Below are positions 27,771 to 44,937 of a stretch of 64,000 nucleotides of DNA, in pieces. A model generated the notes under the pieces. The model searched no databases. It was given only the letters and a program-made list of their open reading frames with translations, and had not been told where the DNA came from. Each line of letters opens with the position of its first letter. Positions within the stretch are counted from its first letter, which is position 1. This DNA is from Serratia oryzae (lineage in GTDB: Bacteria; Pseudomonadota; Gammaproteobacteria; Enterobacterales; Enterobacteriaceae). Both the position numbers and the translations under genes were made by a program. Location: contig NZ_MOXD01000009.1 in assembly GCF_001976145.1 (NCBI RefSeq), positions 165,599-229,598 on the forward strand, in the 5' to 3' direction.

Positions 27771-29578
27771 TGGAAGGGGCGTCTTTATTGACAGCAATAC
27801 TGCTGTTTCTGTTTGCTGCCGTGGTGACCGTGCCGATCGCCCGCCGTCTGGGGATCGGCGCGGTATTGGGCTATCTGATCGCCGGTATCGCGATTGGCCC
27901 GTGGGGGTTAGGGTTTATCCGCGATGTGGATGAGATCCTGCACTTTTCTGAACTTGGCGTGGTGTTCCTGATGTTTATCATCGGGTTGGAACTGAACCCG
28001 GCCAAGCTGTGGGAACTGCGCCGTTCGATCTTTGGAGTGGGCGCCGGGCAGGTGTTGATCACGGCAGCAATACTGGGAGCGTTGCTGTATTTCAGCCACT
28101 TTGCCTGGCAGGCGGCGGTGATTGGCGGGATTGGCTTGGCGATGTCGTCGACCGCCATGGCACTGCAACTGATGCGTGAAAAGGGCATGAATCGCAACGA
28201 GGGCGGGCAGTTGGGGTTCTCGGTGCTGCTGTTTCAGGATATGGCAGTGATCCCCGCGTTGGCCCTGATCCCGATTCTGGCCGGTGGTGGTGGCACCAGC
28301 GATGACTGGGCGGAGATCGCCACTAAGGTGGCGGCGTTTGGCGGCATGCTGATCGGCGGCCGTTTTCTGCTGCGCCCGCTGTTCCGCTATATCGCCTCTT
28401 CTGGCGTGCGTGAGATCTTCACTGCCGCCGCTTTGCTGGTGGTGCTTGGGGCCGCGCTGTTTATGGAGGAACTGGGCCTTTCCATGGCGCTCGGGACCTT
28501 TATCGCCGGTGTGTTGCTGGCCGAAAGCGAATATCGCCACGAGTTGGAAATCGCCATTGAACCCTTTAAGGGGCTGTTGCTTGGGCTGTTCTTTATTTCG
28601 GTGGGGATGGAGCTGAATATCGGTGTGCTCTACACCCATCTGGCCGAGATTTTGTTGGGTGTCTTGCTGTTAGTGGCGATTAAATCGGGTGTGTTGTATG
28701 TATTGGCGCGCATTTTCGGCCTGCATCATTCGGTGCGTCTGCAGTTTGCGGGTGTCCTGAGCCAAGGCGGTGAATTTGCCTTCGTGCTGTTCTCGGCGGC
28801 GCTGGCACAGCATGTACTGAACTCTGATCAGTTGGCTCTGCTGCTGGTGGTGGTAACGCTGTCGATGATGACTACGCCGTTACTGATGCAGATTATCGAT
28901 CGCATTCTGGTGCGCCGCTACAACGCCAAAGACGTTCATGAAGAAGCACCGTACGTGGCCGATGATGATCCGCAGGTGATCATCGTTGGTTTCGGGCGTT
29001 TTGGCCAGGTGGTTGGCCGCTTGCTGATGGCCAACAAGATGCGAATTACCGTGCTTGAGCGTGATGTCAGCGCGGTCGGCGTGCTGCGCCGTTATGGCTA
29101 TAAGGTTTACTATGGTGACGCGACGGAGCTGGAATTGCTGCGTGCCGCCGGTGCAGAGAAAGCCAAGTCCATCGTGATTACCTGTAATGAACCGGAAGAC
29201 ACGATGGCGATTGTGCATTTGTGCCAGCAGCACTTTCCTAATCTCACCCTGTTGGCGCGCGCCCGTGGCCGTGTGGAGGCGCATGAGCTGTTGCAGGCCG
29301 GGGTGAAGCAGTTCACCCGCGAAACCTTCTCCAGCGCCTTGGAATTGGGGCGTAAAGCGTTGACGGAATTGGGGATGCATCCGCACCAGGCTTATCGTGC
29401 GCAGCAGCATTTCCGCCGTTTGGATATGCGGATGTTGCGTGAGCTGATGCCGCCGCATCAGGGCGACGTGGCGCAGATTTCCCGCGTGAAAGAAGCCCGG
29501 CGAGAGCTGGAAGAGTTGTTCCATCGTGAAATGCAAAAAGAGAAACGCCAGTACGATGGTTGGGATGAACACGAATAA
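27770..29578 (+). CDS. kefB: Glutathione-gated potassium/proton antiporter KefB
   Basis: An inner-membrane CPA2 antiporter of 602 residues (601 in E. coli). It is held closed by glutathione and opened by glutathione adducts, acidifying the cytoplasm against electrophiles. Residues 1-385 form about 12 membrane segments with [23 protein letters not shown] and [14 protein letters not shown]. From about 400 the KTN/RCK domain begins with the nucleotide-binding [14 protein letters not shown], then [17 protein letters not shown], followed by a charged C-terminal tail. I use the ATG at 27770 rather than the in-frame GTG at 27767. It is in an operon with kefG and probably yheV. Confidence 0.96.
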   Translation: MEGASLLTAILLFLFAAVVTVPIARRLGIGAVLGYLIAGIAIGPWGLGFIRDVDEILHFSELGVVFLMFIIGLELNPAKLWELRRSIFGVGAGQVLITAAILGALLYFSHFAWQAAVIGGIGLAMSSTAMALQLMREKGMNRNEGGQLGFSVLLFQDMAVIPALALIPILAGGGGTSDDWAEIATKVAAFGGMLIGGRFLLRPLFRYIASSGVREIFTAAALLVVLGAALFMEELGLSMALGTFIAGVLLAESEYRHELEIAIEPFKGLLLGLFFISVGMELNIGVLYTHLAEILLGVLLLVAIKSGVLYVLARIFGLHHSVRLQFAGVLSQGGEFAFVLFSAALAQHVLNSDQLALLLVVVTLSMMTTPLLMQIIDRILVRRYNAKDVHEEAPYVADDDPQVIIVGFGRFGQVVGRLLMANKMRITVLERDVSAVGVLRRYGYKVYYGDATELELLRAAGAEKAKSIVITCNEPEDTMAIVHLCQQHFPNLTLLARARGRVEAHELLQAGVKQFTRETFSSALELGRKALTELGMHPHQAYRAQQHFRRLDMRMLRELMPPHQGDVAQISRVKEARRELEELFHREMQKEKRQYDGWDEHE

Positions 29579-29589
29579 TTTGGAGCGCA

Positions 29590-29796
29590 ATGATGTCTGC
29601 AACACGTAAAAGATTTATCGCCGGGGCGGTTTGCCCAAGCTGTAACGCGATGGATACGCTGGCGGTTTGGCGCGAAGATCAGGTTGAAGTGGTGGAGTGC
29701 GTCAAATGTGGCCACCATCAGCGCCAGACCGAACAACAGGTGGAAAAGCACGTTCGCCCGCAGGAGCAGGTGATTGGTATTTTCCACCCTGAGTAG
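29590..29796 (+). CDS. yheV: Small zinc-ribbon protein YheV
   Basis: A 68-residue member of the YheV family (66 in E. coli), of unknown function. Two CxxC pairs (VCPSCNAMD and ECVKCGHH) predict one zinc site, and EQVIGIFHP closes the protein as in E. coli. It begins 11 bp after kefB with GGAG upstream. ATG codons at 29590 and 29593 are alternatives. The gap of about 95 bp to slyD should contain the slyD promoter. Confidence 0.92.
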   Translation: MMSATRKRFIAGAVCPSCNAMDTLAVWREDQVEVVECVKCGHHQRQTEQQVEKHVRPQEQVIGIFHPE

Positions 29797-29890
29797 CGAT
29801 ATCTGCCGTGATTTTTTATGCTGGAGGGTACAGCGGTGCAGATTTCCGATACAATCTTCACCGATTTAGTTTCCAACGGTAGGAGATATC

Positions 29891-30481
29891 ATGAAAGTAG
29901 CAAAAGACTTGGTGGTCAGCCTGGCTTACCAAGTACGTACAGAAGACGGTGTTTTGGTTGATGAGTCTCCGGTGAGTGCACCGTTGGACTATCTGCACGG
30001 GCATGGTTCTCTGATCGCAGGTCTGGAAAAAGCACTCGAAGGCCACGATGCGGGCGACAGTTTTGATGTGCATGTCGGCGCAAACGAAGCTTACGGCGAC
30101 TATGACGAAAACCTGGTGCAGCGCGTACCGAAAGACGTCTTTATGGGCGTTGACGAACTGCAGGTTGGCATGCGCTTCCTGGCGGATACCGATCAGGGCC
30201 CGGTCCCGGTTGAGATCACCGAAGTGGATGGCGATCACGTGGTGGTTGATGGCAACCATATGCTGGCTGGCCAGAACCTGAACTTCCACGTAGAAGTGGT
30301 TGCGATCCGCGAAGCCACCGCAGAAGAGCTGGCGCACGGGCACGTGCATGGCGAACACGATCATCACCACGAGCATGGTGACGGTTGCTGTGGCGGTCAT
30401 GGCCACGATCATGACCATGAAGGCCATCATCATGGCAAGAAAGGCGGTTGTGGTGGTAATGGCGGTTGTGGTTGCCATTAA
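29891..30481 (+). CDS. slyD: FKBP-type prolyl isomerase/metallochaperone SlyD
   Basis: A cytoplasmic chaperone and prolyl isomerase of 196 residues, the length of E. coli SlyD. The FKBP domain with inserted flap spans about 1-150 (VVSLAYQVRTEDGVLVDES, LDYLHGHGSLIAGLEKALEG, GANEAYGDYDENLVQRVPK). The tail from about 150 is extremely rich in His, Cys and Gly (repeated HDHH- and CCGGHGHDHDH-like clusters). It binds nickel and other metals and helps hydrogenase maturation in E. coli. SlyD is also the host factor for phiX174 E lysis. A strong hairpin with a T tract follows. Confidence 0.97.
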   Translation: MKVAKDLVVSLAYQVRTEDGVLVDESPVSAPLDYLHGHGSLIAGLEKALEGHDAGDSFDVHVGANEAYGDYDENLVQRVPKDVFMGVDELQVGMRFLADTDQGPVPVEITEVDGDHVVVDGNHMLAGQNLNFHVEVVAIREATAEELAHGHVHGEHDHHHEHGDGCCGGHGHDHDHEGHHHGKKGGCGGNGGCGCH

Positions 30482-30503
30482 TTCTGGCATCGTCACTGTA
30501 AAA

Positions 30504-30527
30504 AAGGTCGCTTCGGCGGCCTTTTTT
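30504..30527. terminator. Bidirectional terminator between slyD and slyX
   Basis: AAGGTCGC (30504-30511), a TTCG tetraloop and GCGGCCTT (30516-30523) form a stable stem. The flanks are A-rich on the left (30499-30505) and T6 on the right (30522-30527), so it can stop both converging transcripts. The slyX stop codon (30528-30526) lies inside the T tract. Confidence 0.88.
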
Positions 30528-30753
30528 AGTAATGTGGCGGCGGCGTTTCTTCTGACTGTGGGGCGATCATCGAAGGTTGCGTCGCACGCAGTTTATCGGT
30601 GAGTAAGCGCAGATGTTCCTGCAGCTTCAGCATTTCAAGCTGAAGCTGCACGACGGTTTGATTAAGTTCTTCGATAGTGACTTCCTGAAAAGCCTGGCGG
30701 CTTTCCAGCTCTTCCAGCCGCTTTAACAGACTTTCGTTGTCGGCATTGTGCAT
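30526..30753 (-). CDS. slyX: Small coiled-coil protein SlyX
   Basis: A 75-residue protein of the SlyX family (72 in E. coli), whose function is unknown. Most of it is a heptad-rich coiled coil ([24 protein letters not shown] and onward), and it ends in SEETPPPHY as in E. coli. The ATG at 30753 has AGAGGTAAT upstream; an in-frame ATG at 30777 would add nine residues outside the family. It converges on slyD, as in E. coli. Confidence 0.92.
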   Translation of the reverse strand: MHNADNESLLKRLEELESRQAFQEVTIEELNQTVVQLQLEMLKLQEHLRLLTDKLRATQPSMIAPQSEETPPPHY

Positions 30754-30970
30754 GATATTACCTCTGGCACTGTTCAATCCGGGAGACTGGCGCTATGTTA
30801 ACAGTAGCTGCCCGCTTTGCGCTGCGCTATTTATGAATGCGGTGTCTTTACATCCCATCACATCTCTAGGATGTGTTGATAAAAAGAGCGCTTCAAGTCG
30901 TAGATGTGGATAGTCCAGCGTGGCTGCCGTAGAAGAAAGTTCTGAATTATCAGCTAACTAGGCAGAAGTT

Positions 30971-30999
30971 GGAAACTTATAGGCAAATCTAAGGTCACA
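30971..30999 (+). promoter_or_regulatory. Possible sigma-E promoter of fkpA
   Basis: GGAAACTT (30971-30978), 16 bp, then TCACA (30995-30999) resembles the sigma-E pattern GGAACTT-N15/16-TCTGA. E. coli fkpA is known to be sigma-E dependent. The -35 element has an extra A and the -10 is imperfect. The remainder of the 362-bp slyX-fkpA gap has no gene; a short inverted repeat (CACATC/GATGTG) lies near 30860-30875. Confidence 0.4.
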
Positions 31000-31115
31000 C
31001 TTTGACTCGATTGGTCACCTGTGTGGCTGTTTTGTTTTGTTTCAGGCAGCTATAGTAGCCCGGTTAACTTACTTAATGATCGTTTGGAGCACTGCTTCAA
31101 ACACTGGAGAAATGG

Positions 31116-31994
31116 ATGAAATCTTTGTTTAAAGTCACGCTTCTGGCAACGACCATGGCTTTCGCTCTGGGTACTACTCAGGTAATGGCTGCTGATGCCG
31201 CTAAACCCGCTGATACGGCTGCTGCACCTGCTGCCGAAGCGGCTAAACCTGCAGAAGCACCAAGCACCGGCAAATTCAAGAATGATGATGAGCAGGCTGC
31301 GTATGCCCTGGGTGCTTCACTGGGTCGTTACATGGAAAACTCGCTGAAAGAGCAAGAAAAGCTGGGTATCACGCTGGATAAAGAGCAGTTGATCTCTGGC
31401 GTTCAGGATGCGTTTGCCAACAAGAGCAAACTGAACGATGGCGATATCGAGAAAACTCTGCAAAGCTTTGAAGCACGTGTGAAAGCTTCTGCTCAGGCGA
31501 AGATGGAGCAGGATGCCAAAGAAAACGAAGCCAAAGGGGCTAAATACAGCGAAGCCTTCGCCAAAGAGAAAGGCGTGAAGAAAACTGAGTCTGGCTTGCT
31601 GTACCTGGTAGAGAAAGAAGGTACCGGTGAAGCACCAAAAGACAGCGATACTGTCGTGGTGAACTACAAAGGGACTCTGACCGATGGTACTGAGTTTGAC
31701 AACTCTTACACCCGTGGCGAGCCGCTGTCGTTCCGTCTGGATGGTGTGATTCCAGGTTGGACCGAAGGCCTGAAGCAAATTAAGAAAGGTGGCAAAATCA
31801 AGCTGGTTATCCCACCGGCATTGGCCTACGGTAAAACTGGCGTTCCAGGGATCCCTGCCAACTCTACTCTGGTGTTTGACGTTGAGCTGCTGGATGTGAA
31901 GCCAGCCGCTAAAGTTGACGAAAAAGCAGCAGATGAAAAAGCAGCTGAAGAGCCAGCAGCAGAAGCTAAACCAGCAGACGCTAAAGCGAAATAA
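31116..31994 (+). CDS. fkpA: Periplasmic FKBP-type prolyl isomerase and chaperone FkpA
   Basis: A 292-residue precursor, longer than E. coli FkpA (270). The signal peptide (KSLFKVTLLATTMAFALGTTQVMAA, cleaved near residue 25) is followed by an Ala/Pro/Lys-rich linker, the dimerisation domain (YALGASLGRYMENSLKEQEKLGI) and the FKBP catalytic domain (DTVVVNYKGTLTDGTEFDNSYTRG, FRLDGVIPGWTEGL, IPPALAYGKTGVPGIPANSTLVFDVELL). The C-terminal tail after LDVKPAA is a low-complexity run of Ala, Glu and Lys that accounts for much of the extra length. It assists folding of envelope proteins. The start has TGGAGA upstream. Confidence 0.97.
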   Translation: MKSLFKVTLLATTMAFALGTTQVMAADAAKPADTAAAPAAEAAKPAEAPSTGKFKNDDEQAAYALGASLGRYMENSLKEQEKLGITLDKEQLISGVQDAFANKSKLNDGDIEKTLQSFEARVKASAQAKMEQDAKENEAKGAKYSEAFAKEKGVKKTESGLLYLVEKEGTGEAPKDSDTVVVNYKGTLTDGTEFDNSYTRGEPLSFRLDGVIPGWTEGLKQIKKGGKIKLVIPPALAYGKTGVPGIPANSTLVFDVELLDVKPAAKVDEKAADEKAAEEPAAEAKPADAKAK

Positions 31995-32007
31995 GCCGTT
32001 TTCCCCC

Positions 32008-32036
32008 AACCGCCGCGAAGGTTCTTCGCGGCGGTT
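32008..32036 (+). terminator. fkpA terminator
   Basis: A perfect 12-bp GC-rich stem (AACCGCCGCGAA 32008-32019, TTCGCGGCGGTT 32025-32036) lies 13 bp after the fkpA stop and is followed by GTCATTTCT. The next 288 bp, up to yheO, show no gene. Confidence 0.8.
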
Positions 32037-32324
32037 GTCATTTCTATCCCAGCGAATAATGCAAAATCCCCTGCAAGTTTACTTTCTCCCCTTACTGATT
32101 GCTTGACGCCTGCCGGGCATCGGGCTTAACGTCATTACCACGCGCAAATGCAAGGATGTTGATTTGGCTATTTTGCCAGGTCCAATGTCTGGATTTATGA
32201 GTCATGCGCCTGCCCCTAAGGGCGTGTATCTAAAGCTGTTTCTGGCTTCCCGCTGACGGAACTCTGCACGAGCAGTTTTAGCTGCGTCCCCTGGCTCAGG
32301 CGATCTATGAGGGTGGTATTTTCG

Positions 32325-33047
32325 ATGTCTAATTCGCTTTTATCCGGCGAAGCCAGTGAACTTGATTTGCTGAATGAGCGTCCGTTTAGCCAGACGGATC
32401 ATGAAATCCTGAAGTCTTACGAAGCCGTGGTGGACGGCCTGGCGATGTTGATCGGTGCTCATTGTGAAATCGTGCTGCATTCGTTGGAAGACCTGAAGTG
32501 TTCGGCAGTACGTATCGCCAATGGTGAGCATACCGGGCGCAAAATCGGTTCGCCCATCACCGACTTGGCGCTGCGTATGCTGCATGACATGGCCGGTGCC
32601 GACAGCAGCGTTTCCCAAGCCTATTTCACCCGTGCCAAAAGCGGCGTGCTGATGAAATCAGTGACTATCGCCATTCGTAATCGCGAGCAACGTGTGATCG
32701 GCCTATTGTGTATCAACATGAACCTTGATGTGCCGTTCTCGCAGGTGATACAGACATTTATGCCGCCAGAAACTCAGGAAGTGGCCTCTTCGGTCAACTT
32801 CGCGTCTTCCGTGGACGATCTGGTTGCCCAAACGCTGGAATTCACTATCGAAGAGGTGAACGTCGATCGCAACGTGTCCAATAACGCCAAAAATCGCCAG
32901 ATAGTGCTTAACCTCTACGAAAAAGGCATTTTTGATATCAAGGATGCGATTAACCAGGTGGCCGAGCGTCTGAATATCTCCAAACATACCGTGTATCTGT
33001 ATATCCGCCAGTTTAAAAGCGGCGATCTGTTGGGAAGTGAGCGTTGA
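32325..33047 (+). CDS. yheO: YheO-like PAS/helix-turn-helix regulator
   Basis: A 240-residue protein, equal in length to E. coli YheO. The N-terminal YheO/PAS-like domain (about 20-150) contains [41 protein letters not shown] and [14 protein letters not shown]. The C-terminal DUF2087/HTH part contains [22 protein letters not shown] and [19 protein letters not shown] regulatory role is inferred; targets are unknown. I place the start at 32325 ([16 protein letters not shown]) since it aligns with the E. coli start; the ATG at 32307 is in frame but has a poorer ribosome-binding site. The stop overlaps tusD. Confidence 0.93.
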   Translation: MSNSLLSGEASELDLLNERPFSQTDHEILKSYEAVVDGLAMLIGAHCEIVLHSLEDLKCSAVRIANGEHTGRKIGSPITDLALRMLHDMAGADSSVSQAYFTRAKSGVLMKSVTIAIRNREQRVIGLLCINMNLDVPFSQVIQTFMPPETQEVASSVNFASSVDDLVAQTLEFTIEEVNVDRNVSNNAKNRQIVLNLYEKGIFDIKDAINQVAERLNISKHTVYLYIRQFKSGDLLGSER

Positions 33048-33436
33048 TGCTGAATTACTGCCTGCTGGTCACCGGCCCGGCGTATGGCACCCAGCAGGCC
33101 AGCAGTGCCTGGCAGTTTGCTCAGGCGTTGCTGGCGGCCGGGCATAACCTCTCTAGCGTGTTTTTTTACCGCGAAGGTGTTTTGAATGCCAATCAACTGA
33201 CCTCTCCGGCGAGCGACGAGTTCGATTTGGTGCGTGCCTGGGTTGGGTTATCCAGGCAACACGGCATTGAGCTGAATATCTGCGTCGCTGCGGCTCTGCG
33301 GCGCGGTATTACCGATGAGCAGGAAGCCGCACAGCTTGGGCTGAGTTCGGCTAATTTGCAGGAGGGGTTCACCCTCAGTGGTTTGGGATCGCTGGCGCAA
33401 GCAGCGCTGAGTTGCGATCGCCTGGTGCAGTTTTAA
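33047..33436 (+). CDS. tusD: Sulfurtransferase TusD
   Basis: Relays sulfur from TusA to TusE for 2-thiouridine at the tRNA wobble position, as part of the TusBCD complex. 129 residues (128 in E. coli). The sulfur-carrying cysteine is Cys79 in [28 protein letters not shown] and [23 protein letters not shown] are nearly unchanged. The ATG at 33047 overlaps the yheO stop by one base (TGATG); a TTG one codon earlier is also in frame but less likely. Confidence 0.95.
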   Translation: MLNYCLLVTGPAYGTQQASSAWQFAQALLAAGHNLSSVFFYREGVLNANQLTSPASDEFDLVRAWVGLSRQHGIELNICVAAALRRGITDEQEAAQLGLSSANLQEGFTLSGLGSLAQAALSCDRLVQF

Positions 33437-33445
33437 GAGAGCAAG

Positions 33446-33805
33446 ATGAAACGAGTGGCGTTTGTTTTTACCCATGGGCCGCATGGCAGTTCTGCCGGTA
33501 GAGAGGGGCTGGATGCGCTGCTTGCAACTTCGGCGTTGAGCGAAGATATCGGCGTATTCTTTATCGGCGATGGGGTGTTGCAGCTGCTTCCAGGCCAGCA
33601 GCCGGAAAAGATTCTGGCGCGTAATTACATCGCCACCTTCGGTGTGTTGCCATTGTATGACGTCGAGAACTGTTATCTCTGCGAGGCGTCTCTGCAGGAG
33701 CGCGGTTTGCAACAGACCACTGACTGGGTGCTGGCGGCAGAGGTTTTGCCAGCGGATAGGCTGCGCCAGCAGTTGGCCGCTTATGATGTGGTGATGACTT
33801 TCTAG
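33446..33805 (+). CDS. tusC: Sulfur relay protein TusC
   Basis: A 119-residue DsrF-like subunit of the TusBCD hexamer that moves persulfide sulfur to tRNA thiolation enzyme MnmA. It resembles E. coli TusC (119): [24 protein letters not shown] at the N-terminus and [21 protein letters not shown] in the middle. It lies nine bases after tusD and 12 before tusB, one operon. Confidence 0.95.
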   Translation: MKRVAFVFTHGPHGSSAGREGLDALLATSALSEDIGVFFIGDGVLQLLPGQQPEKILARNYIATFGVLPLYDVENCYLCEASLQERGLQQTTDWVLAAEVLPADRLRQQLAAYDVVMTF

Positions 33806-33817
33806 TAGGATATTTTC

Positions 33818-34105
33818 ATGCTGTATACCCTGAGCCATTCACCGAGTTATTGCGATTTGCCCACCTTGTTACGGCTCACCACGCAGGATGACGCCCTATT
33901 GCTGCTGCAGGACGGCGTGTTGGCGGGCCTTATGGGCAGCACTCACCTTGATCTGCTGCTCAATGCCTCCATATCTCTGTATGCGTTGCAGGCCGATGTG
34001 GAGGCTAGAGGATTGATTGGTCATATTTCGCACGATATTACGCTCATCGACTATACTCACTTCGTTGAATTAACCGAAAAGCACCCTAGCCAAATGGCGT
34101 GGTAA
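33818..34105 (+). CDS. tusB: Sulfur relay protein TusB
   Basis: A 95-residue DsrH-like third subunit of TusBCD. It keeps the family N-terminus [20 protein letters not shown] and the [15 protein letters not shown] block. The gene ends just before the str operon promoter, as in E. coli. AGGATATTTTC upstream provides the ribosome-binding site. Confidence 0.93.
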   Translation: MLYTLSHSPSYCDLPTLLRLTTQDDALLLLQDGVLAGLMGSTHLDLLLNASISLYALQADVEARGLIGHISHDITLIDYTHFVELTEKHPSQMAW

Positions 34106-34127
34106 TCGACGGGATGTTGTATATTTC

Positions 34128-34156
34128 TTGACACCTCTACTGGTCAGCCATAAAAT
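34128..34156 (+). promoter_or_regulatory. str operon promoter
   Basis: A consensus TTGACA (34128-34133), exactly 17 bp, then TAAAAT (34151-34156) gives a strong sigma-70 promoter. Transcription would begin near 34163, about 85 bases before rpsL. The same element serves the E. coli str operon. Confidence 0.88.
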
Positions 34157-34182
34157 TCTGCGTCCTCGTACTTTGCCAGTAG

Positions 34183-34623
<441 letters not shown>

Positions 34624-34662
34624 TGGTTCTTCGTTAAGTAAGGCCAAACATTTTCACTTTAA

Positions 34663-35190
<528 letters not shown>

Positions 35191-35287
35191 TCACCACGCT
35201 GTAGTTATGCTAACCAAGCGGGCGCGTCAAGTCGCTAACCCGCTTGGATTAACCGAACTTGAACGCCTAAGGCAATAGAGGAATCAA

Positions 35288-37396
35288 ATGGCTCGTACAA
35301 CACCCATTGCGCGCTACCGTAATATCGGTATCAGTGCTCACATCGACGCCGGTAAGACCACCACTACCGAACGTATTCTGTTCTATACCGGTGTAAACCA
35401 TAAGATTGGTGAAACGCACGAAGGCACCGCGACCATGGACTGGATGGAGCAGGAACAGGAACGTGGTATCACTATCACCTCCGCTGCGACCACCGCTTTC
35501 TGGTCTGGTATGGCCAAGCAGTTTGAACCGCACCGTATCAACATCATCGATACCCCGGGGCACGTTGACTTCACCATCGAAGTAGAACGTTCCATGCGTG
35601 TCCTTGATGGTGCAGTAATGGTTTACTGTGCGGTTGGTGGTGTTCAGCCGCAGTCTGAAACCGTATGGCGTCAGGCAAACAAATACAAAGTTCCACGCAT
35701 CGCGTTCGTTAACAAAATGGACCGTATGGGTGCTAACTTCCTGAAAGTTGTTGGCCAGCTTAAATCTCGTCTGGCAGCGAACCCAGTTCCATTGCAACTG
35801 GCGATCGGCGCAGAAGAGAAATTCACCGGTGTTGTTGACCTGGTGAAAATGAAAGCCATCAACTGGAGCGATGCTGACCAGGGCGTGTCCTTCGAATACG
35901 AAGAGATCCCGGCGGACATGCAGGAACTGGCTGAAGAATGGCACCAGAATCTGGTTGAGTCTGCTGCTGAAGCTTCAGAAGAGCTGATGGATAAGTACCT
36001 GGGTGGCGAAGAGCTGACCGAGGAAGAAATCAAGAAAGCTCTGCGTCAGCGCGTGCTGAACAACGAAGTTATCCTAGTTACCTGTGGTTCTGCGTTTAAA
36101 AACAAAGGCGTACAGGCAATGCTGGATGCAGTTGTCGAATATCTGCCTGCGCCAACTGACGTTGAATCCATCAACGGTATTCTGGACGACGGTAAAGATA
36201 CGCCTGCAGTGCGTCATTCTGACGACAAAGAGCCGTTCTCGGCGCTGGCGTTTAAGATCGCTACCGACCCATTCGTGGGTAACCTGACGTTCTTCCGTGT
36301 TTACTCCGGTGTGGTTAACTCCGGTGATACCGTACTGAACTCAGTAAAAGCGCAGCGTGAACGTCTGGGCCGTATTGTTCAGATGCATGCTAACAAGCGT
36401 GAAGAGATCAAAGAAGTTCGTGCTGGTGACATCGCTGCGGCTATCGGTCTGAAAGACGTAACCACCGGTGACACTCTGTGTGATCCAGCTAGCCCGATCA
36501 TTCTGGAGCGTATGGAGTTCCCAGATCCGGTAATTTCGGTTGCTGTTGAGCCGAAAACCAAAGCTGACCAAGAAAAAATGGGTCTTGCTCTGGGCCGTCT
36601 GGCGAAGGAAGATCCATCCTTCCGCGTGTGGACTGACGAAGAGTCAGGTCAAACCATCATCGCAGGTATGGGTGAACTGCACCTGGATGTACTGGTTGAC
36701 CGTATGCGTCGTGAATTTAACGTTGAAGCGAACGTCGGTAAGCCGCAGGTTGCTTATCGTGAAACGATTCGTGACACCGTTACTGACATCGAAGGTAAGC
36801 ATGCTAAGCAGTCTGGTGGTCGCGGTCAGTATGGTCACGTAGTGATCGATATGATGCCATTGCCTCCAGGCGGCGCTGGTTATGAATTTGTCAACGACAT
36901 CGTGGGTGGTACGATTCCGAAGGAATTCATCCCGGCTGTTGATAAAGGCATCCAGGAGCAGTTGAAAGCTGGTCCTCTGGCTGGTTATCCGGTTGTTGAC
37001 ATCAAGGTGCGTCTGCACTTCGGTTCTTACCACGATGTTGACTCCTCTGAATTGGCGTTTAAATTGGCCGCTTCTATCGCGTTTAAAGACGCGTTTAAGA
37101 AAGCCAAGCCAGTTCTGCTTGAGCCAGTGATGAAGGTTGAAGTCGAAACCCCTGAAGATTACATGGGTGACGTTATTGGTGACCTGAACCGTCGTCGCGG
37201 TATGATCGAAGGCATGGATGATACTGCCACCGGTAAAACCGTTCGCGCTCAGGTTCCACTGTCTGAAATGTTTGGTTATGCTACTGACCTGCGTTCTCAG
37301 ACCCAGGGCCGTGCTTCATACTCCATGGAGTTCTTGAAGTATGCTGAAGCGCCGAACAACGTCGCTCAGGCCGTTATCGAAGCCCGTGGTAAATAA
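35288..37396 (+). CDS. fusA: Elongation factor G
   Basis: The GTPase that drives ribosomal translocation and, with RRF, recycling. 702 residues (704 in E. coli). G-domain motifs are [37 protein letters not shown] and [10 protein letters not shown]; the domain IV tip region near [15 protein letters not shown] [14 protein letters not shown] is intact. It is the third gene of str, 97 bp after rpsG, and is followed by tuf. Confidence 0.99.
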   Translation: MARTTPIARYRNIGISAHIDAGKTTTTERILFYTGVNHKIGETHEGTATMDWMEQEQERGITITSAATTAFWSGMAKQFEPHRINIIDTPGHVDFTIEVERSMRVLDGAVMVYCAVGGVQPQSETVWRQANKYKVPRIAFVNKMDRMGANFLKVVGQLKSRLAANPVPLQLAIGAEEKFTGVVDLVKMKAINWSDADQGVSFEYEEIPADMQELAEEWHQNLVESAAEASEELMDKYLGGEELTEEEIKKALRQRVLNNEVILVTCGSAFKNKGVQAMLDAVVEYLPAPTDVESINGILDDGKDTPAVRHSDDKEPFSALAFKIATDPFVGNLTFFRVYSGVVNSGDTVLNSVKAQRERLGRIVQMHANKREEIKEVRAGDIAAAIGLKDVTTGDTLCDPASPIILERMEFPDPVISVAVEPKTKADQEKMGLALGRLAKEDPSFRVWTDEESGQTIIAGMGELHLDVLVDRMRREFNVEANVGKPQVAYRETIRDTVTDIEGKHAKQSGGRGQYGHVVIDMMPLPPGGAGYEFVNDIVGGTIPKEFIPAVDKGIQEQLKAGPLAGYPVVDIKVRLHFGSYHDVDSSELAFKLAASIAFKDAFKKAKPVLLEPVMKVEVETPEDYMGDVIGDLNRRRGMIEGMDDTATGKTVRAQVPLSEMFGYATDLRSQTQGRASYSMEFLKYAEAPNNVAQAVIEARGK

Positions 37397-37437
37397 GCTG
37401 CCGGGTTTAAAACATTGATCCAGTGCTCTCTCCATGA

Positions 37438-38652
<1,215 letters not shown>

Positions 38653-38675
38653 TAGCAAGTAACTTATAAGCACGA

Positions 38676-38704
38676 AAAGAGGGCACTTATGTGCCCTTTT
38701 TTTA
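38676..38704 (+). terminator. str operon terminator
   Basis: A GGGCAC/GTGCCC core stem extended by A-T pairs (38676-38686 with 38691-38701, loop TTAT) runs into eight T (38697-38704), 24 bp after the tuf stop. Confidence 0.92.
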
Positions 38705-38784
38705 TACAATTTATTTAAATGTTAATTGAAATAAAAACAATTCCTATTTAGACTTGCTGTATTGGTTAAGAAGTGGGTCTTTCT

Positions 38785-38979
38785 ATGTATGTATGTCTGT
38801 GTAATGCCGTGACTGATAAAGCAATCCGCAAGGCGGTTCGTCAGCACAACCCCCATACCATGAAGCAGTTGCGTGACTTGGTGCCGCTTGGCACTGACTG
38901 TGGGAAGTGCATTCGTCAGGCAAGGCAAATTATGGTGGAGGAACGCGCGAGCATCATCCATATGCATAAAGTCGCCTAA
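38785..38979 (+). CDS. bfd: Bacterioferritin-associated ferredoxin
   Basis: A 64-residue [2Fe-2S] protein that reduces bacterioferritin iron for release. The cluster ligands Cys4, Cys6, Cys39 and Cys42 (MYVCLCN, TDCGKC) are all present. The ATG at 38785 gives the family N-terminus; the upstream frame (from 38773) is rejected. The leader (38705-38784) is very AT-rich and could hold a Fur site, but I cannot identify one. bfr follows 75 bp downstream. Confidence 0.95.
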   Translation: MYVCLCNAVTDKAIRKAVRQHNPHTMKQLRDLVPLGTDCGKCIRQARQIMVEERASIIHMHKVA

Positions 38980-39054
38980 TAAAAGGTATGGTTATTTTTT
39001 TGACTCTTGTTCAGCAGGTTCTACACTTCTAGAACTGCCCAGGAGGACATACTT

Positions 39055-39534
39055 ATGAAAGGTGATAAAAAACTTCTTGCTCATCTCAACAAACTGCTCG
39101 GTAACGAGTTGGTTGCCATCAATCAATACTTCCTGCATGCGCGAATGTTCAAAAACTGGGGGTTGATGCGCCTCAATGATAAGGAATATCACGAGTCCAT
39201 CGATGAGATGAAACATGCCGATCGTTATATCGAGCGTATTTTGTTCCTTGAGGGGATACCTAACCTGCAGGATCTCGGTAAGCTGAATATTGGTGAAGAT
39301 ATCGAAGAGATGCTGAGGTCCGATTTGGCGCTTGAGTTGGATGGTGCTAAAAATCTGCGGGAAGCTATCGCTTATGCCGACTCGATCCATGATTATGTCA
39401 GCCGCGATCTGATGAGGGATGTGCTGGCCGATGAGGAAGGGCACATCGACTGGCTGGAAACTGAGCTGAGTCTGATCGAACGTCTCGGCATTCAAAACTA
39501 TGCCCAAGCACAAATACTCGAGCGTAAAGACTGA
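39055..39534 (+). CDS. bfr: Bacterioferritin
   Basis: A 24-mer haem-containing iron store, 159 residues (158 in E. coli). The ferroxidase ligands Glu18, Glu51, His54, Glu94, Glu127 and His130 fall in [24 protein letters not shown] and [10 protein letters not shown], and the haem ligand Met52 is present. AGGAGG precedes the ATG at 39055; a frame open from 39007 has no such signal. A weak hairpin (TAGCCCC 39551-39557 with GGGGCTA 39592-39598) follows. Confidence 0.96.
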   Translation: MKGDKKLLAHLNKLLGNELVAINQYFLHARMFKNWGLMRLNDKEYHESIDEMKHADRYIERILFLEGIPNLQDLGKLNIGEDIEEMLRSDLALELDGAKNLREAIAYADSIHDYVSRDLMRDVLADEEGHIDWLETELSLIERLGIQNYAQAQILERKD

Positions 39535-39688
39535 TTTTCACGGTTTTTTATAGCCCCTCGCCTGATTCGTGATTTAAGAGCAGTAGGTTAGGGGGCTATT
39601 ATCAATGATTGCCACTTCCTCTGTTTTACCTCAAAGCGTCACTGCAAACCAAAATCGCCGCAATCCTGCGCATATTTCCATCCGTGAC

Positions 39689-39716
39689 TTGCTTCCTGGC
39701 CCGTTTTGCGTATAAT
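39689..39716 (+). promoter_or_regulatory. S10 operon promoter
   Basis: TTGCTT (39689-39694), 16 bp, TATAAT (39711-39716), preceded by TGCG as an extended -10-like element. Transcription would start near 39723. The sequence resembles the E. coli S10 promoter. Confidence 0.88.
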
Positions 39717-39722
39717 GCGCGG

Positions 39723-40212
<490 letters not shown>

Positions 40213-40232
40213 TCAGGTCATTGAGCGATTGA

Positions 40233-42632
<2,400 letters not shown>

Positions 42633-42643
42633 TTAGAGGATAA

Positions 42644-42925
<282 letters not shown>

Positions 42926-42930
42926 GGTAG

Positions 42931-44857
<1,927 letters not shown>

Positions 44858-44878
44858 TAGAGTAGCTGGCTCTAACCT

Positions 44879-44913
44879 AATAAACGGCTCAGAAAGTGGG
44901 CCGTTTATTTTTT
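44879..44913 (+). terminator. S10 operon terminator
   Basis: AATAAACGGC (44879-44888) pairs perfectly with GCCGTTTATT (44900-44909) across an 11-base loop and runs into six T (44908-44913), 21 bp after rpsQ. Confidence 0.88.
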
Positions 44914-44937
44914 CTACCCATACTTTGGATGCGGTGT

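Noticed and set aside
38705..38784. Fur box before bfd
   Set aside because: The gap is AT-rich, but no stretch fits the 19-bp Fur palindrome well enough.
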